The translations under genes and the position numbers were made by a program. The notes under the pieces were generated by a model. It was not told where the DNA came from. It searched no databases and worked only from the letters and a program-made list of their open reading frames with translations. Positions 36,971-44,240 of a stretch of DNA of 64,000 nucleotides are shown here, one piece after another (the first letter of the stretch is position 1; every line of letters begins with the position of its first letter). The stretch spans positions 1,572,501 to 1,636,500 of the forward strand of contig NZ_AP024452.1 of the NCBI RefSeq assembly GCF_016865485.1, read 5' to 3'. This DNA comes from Luteitalea sp. TBR-22 (GTDB lineage: Bacteria > Acidobacteriota > Vicinamibacteria > Vicinamibacterales > Vicinamibacteraceae).

Positions 36971-39073
36971 ATGCCATCCGTCCGGCGGGGCCGCATCGCC
37001 CTCGGCCTCGTGTGTGCGCTGCTGGCCGGGAGGGAGGGCCCGGCCAGCAGGGCTCAGGCGCCCTCGACGTCGTCTCCGGCGTCGGGGGCGCTGCAGCGTG
37101 CCATCACGCTGGTCGAGACGCGCGGTGACTGCCGCGGTGCCCTGCCCGAGCTCGACATTGCGGCACGCAGTACGGACGCCGCCGTTGCGCCGCGGGCGCT
37201 CCTGCTGCGCGGCCAGTGCCTCGAACGGCTGGGGCGACCGGCCGACGCGCGCGCGGCCTACGACGGCCTCGTCACGCGCTTTCCGACTCACCCGCTGACC
37301 CGCCAGGCCCGCCGGCGTGCGCAGGTCCTCGCCGCACCGACCAAGGGCGCGATCGCCGCGCCGTCGCTCACGCTGCGCCGCCTTGATGTCGGCGACGCGG
37401 TGCACTCGGGTTCGCTTTCGGGCGATGGACGATACGTGGCCTTCCACGACTCCGATTCGGTGCCGTTCCGTCGCGACCTGCTCACCGGTCGCGCCGAGAA
37501 GCTGACGCTCGGCGGCGAAACGGACGGCACTCGCGCGGAAGTCCTCCTGCTGTCCCGCGACGGGCAGCAATTGGCCTTCATGTGGGAGGTCGATGGACGC
37601 AGCGAACTGCGACTTGCCCCTGCGGTCAATGGTGGCGCAGCGGTCACGCTGGTACCCGCGGGGGCGTGGCAGGCCATCCGTCCGGTAGCCTGGACCCCCG
37701 ACGGCTCGACGATCCTGGTCATCACGACCGACTTCGAGTTCCGCCTGGCCCTGCAGGCAGTCGCGGTGCGTGCCCGGCGCCTCGACCGCCTGGCTGGCCT
37801 CGGCTTTGTCGATCCCTTTCATGTGTCCCTGTCACCAGACGGACGTCAGGTGCTGTTCGATCACGCGAACGGCTCTGGTCCCCGCGACATCGTGTTGCTC
37901 GACCTGGCCTCGCGGCGACTGACGCCGCTGGTCACGCACGCGGCCAATGACGTGATGCCGGTCTTCCTGCCCGACGGCCGGTCGTTCCTGTTCGCCTCCG
38001 ACCGCCTCGGCCCCTTGTCGCTCTGGCGTCACCCCCTGGGCGAGGACTCGGCGAATGAGTCGACGCTGGTCCGGCGAGACATCGGCCGTATCTGGGCGGT
38101 GGGCATGACCCCGGCCGGCGTTTTCGTGCACGGCCTGCAGACGGGCATGGTCGACGTGCACACGGTTCGACTTGGCGACGATGGACGACTCGCCGAGCAA
38201 GCCAGGCCCGTATCTGCCACGTTCGCGGGGTACAACCAGGCGCCCGACTGGTCACCCGACGGAGAGTCCCTCGTGTACGCGTCGACGCGGGGGGCGACAA
38301 TCGGGGGCGTTGGCTCGCGGGCTCTGGTGATTCGTGACCGCTCTACTGGACATGAGCGGCTGTTGTACCCCGACATGCTGTTCTTCAATGCGCCACGCTG
38401 GTCACCCGACGGGACGCGCATTCTCGTGAAGGGACGGCTCGCGTCCACGAACAAGTGGGGCGAGTACATCGTCGACGCCCGTACGGGCGCCGTCACCCCG
38501 GTGGTTGTTGCCAGCCAACTCATGGACGAGACCGAACTGGGCCCTCACCAATGGGTGCCAGGTCGTGAGGCGATCCTGCTGGCCCGGTACGGCAAGGGAC
38601 TCGTCGAAGTCGATCTCGCGACGGGGGCGGAGAAGACGCTCGTGCCCCTGGAGCCTGGCGTCAACATCACGGCACCACGGGGGTGTGCCTACGCGCCTGA
38701 CGGCCGCACGCTGGCTTGGTCAACAGTCGAACGCTCGGCTGGTCGTGGCAACGAGACGGTTCTGCGTGTGCGCGAACCCGGCGGCTCGGTGCGCGAGTTG
38801 CTGCGGTCCGTCGGGCCGGAGTGGCTGATGCTCATGGACTGGGCACCGGATGGACAAGCGGTGTACGTGGTGCGGCATTTTGCCGCGCGTTCCGGTGCGC
38901 TCCCTGCGCGGGCCGAACTGTGGCGCGTGCCCATCGATGGGAGTGCGCCGAGCGACATGGGACTGTCGGCGCCGTCGCTTCGCGCTGTGTCAGTGCATCC
39001 CGATGGCCGCAGGATTGCGTACGTCACCGGTTTCCCGACGTGGGAGATCTGGGCGTTGGAGGGGCTCAAGTAA
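36971..39073 (+). CDS. Exported TPR plus WD40-like (PD40) beta-propeller protein, cassette 2
   Basis: This 700-residue protein starts at ATG 36971 and is a full-length paralogue of the cassette 1 propeller protein. A signal peptide (RIALGLVCALLAG) is followed by TPR helices (LVETRGDCRGALPELDIAAR; RGQCLERLGRPADARAAYDG) and propeller blades with SPDG-type turns (VSLSPDGRQVLFDHANGSG; DWSPDGESLVYASTRGA; RWSPDGTRILVKGRL). It ends VTGFPTWEIWALEGLK. The strongest local similarity to cassette 1 is ANDVMPVFLPDGRSFLFASD against ANDVLPEFMPDGRGVLFVSD. The role is unknown; periplasmic protein-protein contact is likely. Confidence 0.82.
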   Translation: MPSVRRGRIALGLVCALLAGREGPASRAQAPSTSSPASGALQRAITLVETRGDCRGALPELDIAARSTDAAVAPRALLLRGQCLERLGRPADARAAYDGLVTRFPTHPLTRQARRRAQVLAAPTKGAIAAPSLTLRRLDVGDAVHSGSLSGDGRYVAFHDSDSVPFRRDLLTGRAEKLTLGGETDGTRAEVLLLSRDGQQLAFMWEVDGRSELRLAPAVNGGAAVTLVPAGAWQAIRPVAWTPDGSTILVITTDFEFRLALQAVAVRARRLDRLAGLGFVDPFHVSLSPDGRQVLFDHANGSGPRDIVLLDLASRRLTPLVTHAANDVMPVFLPDGRSFLFASDRLGPLSLWRHPLGEDSANESTLVRRDIGRIWAVGMTPAGVFVHGLQTGMVDVHTVRLGDDGRLAEQARPVSATFAGYNQAPDWSPDGESLVYASTRGATIGGVGSRALVIRDRSTGHERLLYPDMLFFNAPRWSPDGTRILVKGRLASTNKWGEYIVDARTGAVTPVVVASQLMDETELGPHQWVPGREAILLARYGKGLVEVDLATGAEKTLVPLEPGVNITAPRGCAYAPDGRTLAWSTVERSAGRGNETVLRVREPGGSVRELLRSVGPEWLMLMDWAPDGQAVYVVRHFAARSGALPARAELWRVPIDGSAPSDMGLSAPSLRAVSVHPDGRRIAYVTGFPTWEIWALEGLK

Positions 39074-39104
39074 TTCCGGAATGCTGGAATTCCGGGAATG
39101 CCGG

Positions 39105-39173
39105 AAGGCCCAAGGCCCAAGGCCCAAGGCCCAAGGCCCAAGGCCCAAGGCCCAAGGCCAAGGCCCAAGGCCC
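39105..39173. repeat. Heptanucleotide array (aaggccc, 10 units)
   Basis: Ten head-to-tail units start at 39105: seven perfect, one of 6 nt at 39154, then two perfect. The array lies in the 133-bp gap between the converging propeller and GH43 genes. The flank 39073-39104 is itself a short palindromic stretch rich in ggaat/attcc. This is the longest and cleanest heptamer array in the window. Confidence 0.85.
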
Positions 39174-39206
39174 AGGGCCGCCACGGCACAGGCGCCGAGC
39201 ACGCAC

Positions 39207-40784
39207 CTACTGCCGGGGCGGTAGCGGGTCGGCCAGCCCGAAGACGGTGAACTGGGCGATTCCCGGCGTGATGCCCTTCGGCGCGCCGACCACGACCACA
39301 CGCACGCGGGTGACCGACGTCGCCGGTAGCTCCCGGTAGTCGATCAGCAGGTCCGTCGTGCTCGCGCTGCGATCGAGCAGCACCTGCCACTTGCCCGGTG
39401 CGGTCTCGCCCTCGATGCGATAGCGGAAGGGGCCGGGGACGACGCCACGCCGCGTGTCGAGTCCGACGTCGCGCCACGCGAGCCGCACCGCCCGCACCGT
39501 CGAGCGCGTGCTGAGGCGGCTGGTCACGGTCGGCTGCGTGTCGCCAGTCGCCGGTTCCCACCACGTGCGCAGGTCCTCGTCGACGGTCTGGCGCGCCGGA
39601 GCCTGCGGCGTCGTGCTCGATGCCACCGTCTGCACGCCGACGTTCAGCGGCAGCCAGCCCGTGTCCGCCGTCGTCGCTCCCGCAGGCTCGCGGCCGGGCA
39701 GCCACTGCGGCGTGCTGGTGGCCTGTCGCACGAACAACTCCCCGTCCGCGTCGACCTCCACGCGGTCCATCCCGAGGCGACGCTCGAAGCCGTGCGTGAC
39801 CGTCGCACGCAGCGTGTAGAACGCCCACAGGTGGCCGCCGGGGCCGCGCGAGATACTGCCGTGCGCCGTGCCGGTCAGCAGGCCGTGCACGTTGCGCATG
39901 AACGGATTGCGCCGCTGCGGCGTGAACGGCCCCAGCGGCGAGTCGCTGACGTACGCGCCCATCGCGTAGGTGCGGTTCTCGGTGCCGGCCGCGCCGTACG
40001 TGAGGTAGTAGCGCGAGCCGATCCGCAGCACCCACGCACCCTCCACCCAGCCGATGTGCGGGTTCTGGTTGTAGTCGCCGACGCGCTCCCACCGATGCTG
40101 CTCCGACTGGAATCGCAGCAGCTCGATCGGCGTGCCCTTGATGCGCGTCGGGTCCTCGGCGTCGAGCTCGACACCCCAGAGGCCCGCGCTCGGCGAGTTG
40201 CCCCAGTAGTAGTACAGCCGCCCGTCCTCGTCAGAGAACAGCGCCGGGTCGATGAGCGACGGCCACCCGCCGCGCGCCGGCAGCCCGATTCGACCGAGTC
40301 GTTCGAAGGGCCCGAGCGGCGAGGCCGACGCGTACAGGTCGGAATCGGAGGCCATCAACAGGAACCGCCCGCGGTGCTTCACGACGGTCGGCGCGTACCC
40401 GATGTCGCGCACGTTCAACGGGTGATGCGTCCACGTGGCGCCCGCGTCGCGACTGACCCACGCCATGTCGACCGACGGATACAGGTACCACGCGCCCTCG
40501 TGCCAGAGCGCGGTGGGGTCGGCGAGTTCGCGGTACTGCGCCGCGCGATCGACGAGCCAGAGATGCGACGGGTCGACGGGCGAGCCGACGTCGATGCCGC
40601 GCACCAGGCGCCCGATGGGGTAGTCCGGGATCGGGAGCGGATTGCACCAGGTCGACGGCGCACCCGCCGCTGGCTGCGCGCGCAGCGGCACGAGGGTGGT
40701 CGGCACCGTCAGCCAGGCACCCGCGGCCACGCACGCCGCGACGAGGCGGGTCACACTCTTCACCTGCAGCATGGGGCGCATCAT
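39207..40784 (-). CDS. Exported GH43-like glycosidase with C-terminal discoidin (F5/8C) domain
   Basis: About 525 residues from ATG 40784, nine bases after GAGG; ATGs at 40790 and 40772 are alternatives. A signal peptide ends near PLRAQPAAG. A five-bladed GH43 propeller follows: NPLPIPDYPIG with the likely base Asp, LIDPALFSDEDGRLYYYWGN, and GWVEGAWVLRIGSRYYLTYG with the likely acid Glu. From about residue 385 the domain resembles a coagulation-factor 5/8 C carbohydrate-binding module (ARQTVDEDLRTWWEPATGD; TVRAVRLAWRDVGLD). The enzyme would cleave arabinose- or xylose-type side chains; the specificity is unknown. Confidence 0.87.
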   Translation of the reverse strand: MMRPMLQVKSVTRLVAACVAAGAWLTVPTTLVPLRAQPAAGAPSTWCNPLPIPDYPIGRLVRGIDVGSPVDPSHLWLVDRAAQYRELADPTALWHEGAWYLYPSVDMAWVSRDAGATWTHHPLNVRDIGYAPTVVKHRGRFLLMASDSDLYASASPLGPFERLGRIGLPARGGWPSLIDPALFSDEDGRLYYYWGNSPSAGLWGVELDAEDPTRIKGTPIELLRFQSEQHRWERVGDYNQNPHIGWVEGAWVLRIGSRYYLTYGAAGTENRTYAMGAYVSDSPLGPFTPQRRNPFMRNVHGLLTGTAHGSISRGPGGHLWAFYTLRATVTHGFERRLGMDRVEVDADGELFVRQATSTPQWLPGREPAGATTADTGWLPLNVGVQTVASSTTPQAPARQTVDEDLRTWWEPATGDTQPTVTSRLSTRSTVRAVRLAWRDVGLDTRRGVVPGPFRYRIEGETAPGKWQVLLDRSASTTDLLIDYRELPATSVTRVRVVVVGAPKGITPGIAQFTVFGLADPLPPRQ

Positions 40785-40832
40785 AGCCATCCGCCTCGGC
40801 CCACGACAAACCTGCGAAGCTTGCTGGCCTTG

Positions 40833-40866
40833 CTTGTCCGCCGTAGCCTTGGCGAAGGCGGAAGCC
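40833..40866. repeat. Dispersed palindromic element upstream of the Gfo/Idh gene
   Basis: A stretch reading gtccgccgtagccttggcg and then aaggcggaag contains nested complementary arms (TCCGCC with GGCGGA; GCCTT with AAGGC). Spurious translations of it (AFAKATADK on one strand, RLRQGYGGQ in another frame) are phrases I recall as recurrent in acidobacterial and related genomes. It is the only copy I see here. It lies in the 205-bp gap between the divergent GH43 and Gfo/Idh genes. Confidence 0.55.
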
Positions 40867-40989
40867 CTGAGCCCGATCGTGCCCTTGTCCTGCGTCGCAT
40901 GGTGTGTCACGCTCCGCCCACACGATCACACCGCTGTTGACCCACGTGCCGAGCCCGGCCGTGCGACTTTGCTGCGGGGGACGCAGGAC

Positions 40990-42312
40990 ATGGCGAATCG
41001 ACGGACCTTCCTGAAGGCCGTGGCCATCGGCGCGGCCGCGTCGCGGGTGGCTGCCAGCGACCGCGTGCGCGTCGCCTTCATCGGCGCAGGCCTCATCGGC
41101 ACGCGGCACCTGATCGACTTCGCCGCGCAGCCCGACGTCGACGTCGTCGCCATCGCCGACGTCTCGCCGCCCCGACTGACCGCCGCCGTGAAGCGCACCG
41201 GCGGGCGCGCCGAACCCGTCACCGACTTCCGGCGCCTGCTCGACCGCAAGGACATCGACGCCATCGTCGTCTCGACGCCGGACCACTGGCACGCGTTGAT
41301 GACGATCATGGCGTGCGCCGCAGGCAAGGACGTGTACGTCGAGAAGCCGCTGACGCACGTCGTGCGCGAGGGCGACTGGATGATCGACGCCGCGACGCGC
41401 CACCGCCGCATCGTGCAGGTGGGCACGCAGCAGCGGTCGGGGAAGCACTACCGACGAGCCGCCGAGCTCGTGCGGAACGGGCACATCGGGGTGGTGCGGC
41501 ACGTCCACATCCGTGCCACCCGCAACATCTCGCCAGGCTTCATGCGTCCCGTCGCCGAGCCGATGCTCGACGCGGCCGCGTGGGACATGTGGCTCGGCCC
41601 GGCGCCCCTGGTGCCCTTCGACGCAAGGCGTGGCCTCTACCACTTCCGCTGGTTCTGGGACTACTCGGGCGGCCAGACCACCAACCTGCTGGCGCACGAC
41701 CTCGACATCGTGCAGTGGATGACCGGCGCGATGCCGCGGCGGGTGTCGGCGTTCGCCCGCCGCTCGCTCGAGGGCTTCGGCGAGACCCCCGATGCGTGCG
41801 AGGCGATTTACGAGTTCCCCGAGTTCCTGCTGACGTGGACCAGCTCCGAGGTGTCGGCGGGGCGCTGGCGGGGGCTCGAGATCGGCGGCACGAAGGGCAC
41901 GCTCACGATCAACAGGGCAGGCCTGCAGGTCGTGCCCGACCGCGAGATTCCTGCCGACGACCAGATTCCGACCCCCGAGTTCGCGGCCGGGACACCCCGT
42001 GAGTATCCGCTGCGGACCGAGGCCTTGACCGACGAAGGCTACCAGCAGGTGCGCGACCAGTTCGTGCCGCACGTGCGCGACTTCCTCGAGAGCATCCGCA
42101 CCCGTCGTCCTCCGGTGTCGGACCTGCGCAGCTCGCAGGCCACCAACGTCGGGTGTCACCTGGCCAACATCGCGCTGCGCGTCGGGCGCGTCGTCACCTG
42201 GGACGCGGCGGCCAACACCATCGCCGGCGACCGCGAGGCCGAGGCGCTGCTCACCAAGACGTACCGAGCCCCGTGGGACCGCGAGCTGCGCGCCGTGGTC
42301 GGAGGCGCGTGA
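40990..42312 (+). CDS. Exported Gfo/Idh/MocA family oxidoreductase (first gene of a sugar operon)
   Basis: This 440-residue protein starts at ATG 40990 and begins with a Tat-like leader (MANRRTFLKAVAIGAAASRV). The Rossmann motif is VRVAFIGAGLIGTRHLIDF. The family segments are VSTPDHWHALMTIMACAAG and DVYVEKPLTHVVREGDW. LYHFRWFWDYSGGQTTNLLAHDLD contributes the His/Asp active-site region. It overlaps the next gene by one base and forms an operon with a TIM-barrel isomerase/epimerase and an SDR. Together they suggest oxidation and rearrangement of a sugar or inositol (inference). Confidence 0.9.
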   Translation: MANRRTFLKAVAIGAAASRVAASDRVRVAFIGAGLIGTRHLIDFAAQPDVDVVAIADVSPPRLTAAVKRTGGRAEPVTDFRRLLDRKDIDAIVVSTPDHWHALMTIMACAAGKDVYVEKPLTHVVREGDWMIDAATRHRRIVQVGTQQRSGKHYRRAAELVRNGHIGVVRHVHIRATRNISPGFMRPVAEPMLDAAAWDMWLGPAPLVPFDARRGLYHFRWFWDYSGGQTTNLLAHDLDIVQWMTGAMPRRVSAFARRSLEGFGETPDACEAIYEFPEFLLTWTSSEVSAGRWRGLEIGGTKGTLTINRAGLQVVPDREIPADDQIPTPEFAAGTPREYPLRTEALTDEGYQQVRDQFVPHVRDFLESIRTRRPPVSDLRSSQATNVGCHLANIALRVGRVVTWDAAANTIAGDREAEALLTKTYRAPWDRELRAVVGGA

Positions 42313-43385
42313 TGGACAGACGCCGGTTCTTCGGCGCCCTGGGCGCCGCGCTCGCCCTGCCGCGAGATGTCGCGCTCGGCGCCGCGCCGCGCTCGTCGCT
42401 GTGGCTGGCCTACACCAGCTTCGCCGTCCGCCTGCGATACGGCCGCGACACGAAGGGAACCACGCCGCCGTTCGGCCCCGAGGCGCTTGCGGAGATGTGC
42501 CGTCGCGTCGGATCGACAGGAGCCCAACTGGATTTCGGGCAGCTGCAGGCCGGGAGTGACGCGATTGACCGCGCGGCGGCGGCGTACCGGGACCGGCAGC
42601 TCGGGCTGGAAGTGTCCATGCCGTCGCGCGCGCTCGAGTCCCCCGAGGCGTATGCCGAGGCGGTGGCCATCGCCCGGGCGCTCGGCGCAAGGTGCGCGCG
42701 GGTGGCGTTGCTCTCGGGTCGGCGCTACGAGACGTTCGAGACGGCCGCGGCCTGGCAGGGGTTCGCCAGCCGGTGGCGGGAGATGCTGCTGCGGATGCGG
42801 CCCGAGTTCGAGCGGCACCGCTTCCATGTCGGCATCGAGAACCACAAGGACTGGCTGGCGCCGGAACTGGTGTCGCTGCTGCGCGCGATCGACAGCCCGT
42901 ACGTCGGCGCCTGCGTGGACTTCGGCAACAACCTCGCCCTGCTCGAGGACCCTGATGACACGATCGCGCAGCTGGCGCCCTTCGCCGTGACGACACACGT
43001 CAAGGACATGGCCGTGCGCGTGACGCGCGAGGGCTTCGAGCTGTCGGAGGTCCCGCTGGGGCAGGGGCTCCTGCCGCTCGCGCGCTATGTCGGGATGATT
43101 GGCAAGGCTCGGCCGGACGCCCGCTTCTGCCTCGAGATGATGACGCGCGACCCGCTGGTCGTGCCCTTCCGCACCGACCGCTACTGGGCCCCGTTCGAGG
43201 CCGCATCGCGCGCGCCGGCGCGGCTGCGGGCGTTCGAGGACCGCGTCCTGGCGCGGGCGACGCGCGACCTGCCGCGCGTGACCGGCCTCGCGCCGGAGCG
43301 GCAGCTTGCGCTGGAGGTGGACAACGTAGCAGCCTGTGTCGCGCACGCACGCGACGTGCTGCACCTGGAGGCCCCTGACGCATGA
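42312..43385 (+). CDS. Exported sugar phosphate isomerase/epimerase-like TIM-barrel protein
   Basis: The start is ATG 42312 with GGAGG upstream, overlapping the preceding TGA. The 357-residue protein has a leader ([20 protein letters not shown]) and an AP-endonuclease-2/xylose-isomerase-like barrel. Metal-ligand candidates are the Glu in VGIENHKDW, the Asp in [11 protein letters not shown], the His in [10 protein letters not shown] and the Glu in CLEMMTRDP. Relatives epimerise or isomerise keto sugars and inositols. It is the middle gene of the operon. Confidence 0.85.
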   Translation: MDRRRFFGALGAALALPRDVALGAAPRSSLWLAYTSFAVRLRYGRDTKGTTPPFGPEALAEMCRRVGSTGAQLDFGQLQAGSDAIDRAAAAYRDRQLGLEVSMPSRALESPEAYAEAVAIARALGARCARVALLSGRRYETFETAAAWQGFASRWREMLLRMRPEFERHRFHVGIENHKDWLAPELVSLLRAIDSPYVGACVDFGNNLALLEDPDDTIAQLAPFAVTTHVKDMAVRVTREGFELSEVPLGQGLLPLARYVGMIGKARPDARFCLEMMTRDPLVVPFRTDRYWAPFEAASRAPARLRAFEDRVLARATRDLPRVTGLAPERQLALEVDNVAACVAHARDVLHLEAPDA

Positions 43386-44167
43386 GCGAGCATCCGCCGC
43401 ACGCCCTCGACTTGTTCAAGCTGGACGGCCGTTCCGCGCTGGTGACCGGCGGCGCGCGCGGACTCGGGCGCGTGATGGCCGAGGCGCTGGCCGAGGCCGG
43501 CGCCGACGTCTGCCTCACGAGCCGCTCGGCGGCGTCGGCAGCCGAGGCGGCCGCGCAGATGGCTGCCGCGACCGGACGGCGCGTGGTCGGCGTCGAGGGC
43601 GAGGTCTCGACCGCCGACGGCGTGCAGCGCCTGGCAACGGCCGTGCGCGACGCGTTCGGGCACGTGGACATCCTGGTGAACAACGCGGGCGTGAACATCC
43701 GCGGCAACGCGGGCGACCTGTCGGAGGCCGACTGGGACACGGTGCTCGACACGAACCTCAAGGGCCCGTTCCTGGTCGCCCGCGCCTTCGGGCCGGCGAT
43801 GTGCGAGCGCGGCTGGGGCCGCGTGATCATGCTGTCGTCGATGCTGGCGACGATCGCGCTGCCGGGGCGCGCGCCCTACGCCTCGTCGAAGGCCGGCATC
43901 AACGGGCTCACGCGCGTGCTCGCCCTCGAGTGGGCGAGCGCCGGCGTGACAGTGAACGCGATCTGTCCCGGGCCGTTCGGCACGGAGATGAACCGGCAGC
44001 TGATGAACGACCCCGAGAAGTACCAGGCCTTCATCCAGAAGCTGCCGGTCGGGCGCTGGGGACACCTGTACGAGATCAAGGGCAGCGTGCTGTTCCTCGC
44101 CTCGGACGCCTCGTCGTTCATGACCGGTGCGTCGCTCGCGCTCGACGGCGGCTGGACGGCGCAGTAG
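43382..44167 (+). CDS. Short-chain dehydrogenase/reductase
   Basis: This 261-residue SDR starts at an ATG that overlaps the previous stop (ATGA). It has cofactor motif [13 protein letters not shown], catalytic Ser in [15 protein letters not shown] with the Tyr-x3-Lys pair, and the C-terminal ALDGGWTAQ. It resembles gluconate-5-dehydrogenase or 3-ketoacyl-reductase type SDRs; with its operon partners a sugar or polyol substrate is more likely. Two decayed pieces of a closely similar gene lie 7 and 9 kb downstream. Confidence 0.92.
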   Translation: MSEHPPHALDLFKLDGRSALVTGGARGLGRVMAEALAEAGADVCLTSRSAASAAEAAAQMAAATGRRVVGVEGEVSTADGVQRLATAVRDAFGHVDILVNNAGVNIRGNAGDLSEADWDTVLDTNLKGPFLVARAFGPAMCERGWGRVIMLSSMLATIALPGRAPYASSKAGINGLTRVLALEWASAGVTVNAICPGPFGTEMNRQLMNDPEKYQAFIQKLPVGRWGHLYEIKGSVLFLASDASSFMTGASLALDGGWTAQ

Positions 44168-44224
44168 GCGAGGGGCTGGTCGGGGCGCCGGCCCTGGCAC
44201 CCTTCCCCCTCCGCCTCCCGCCCT

Positions 44225-44230
44225 TATACT
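44225..44230 (+). promoter_or_regulatory. -10 box of a probably leaderless promoter for kinase 1
   Basis: TATACT lies exactly 10 nt before the TTG start at 44241. Transcription would begin about at the start codon, and no ribosome-binding site is visible between. The second kinase gene has the same arrangement (GATAAT, 10 nt, TTG), with similar cgcgc-acc spacer sequence. No clear -35 is present. Confidence 0.55.
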
Positions 44231-44240
44231 CGCGCCACCG

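Noticed and set aside
39105-39173. Heptamer array considered as a CRISPR
   Set aside because: The units are 7 bp with no spacers, and no cas genes are nearby.
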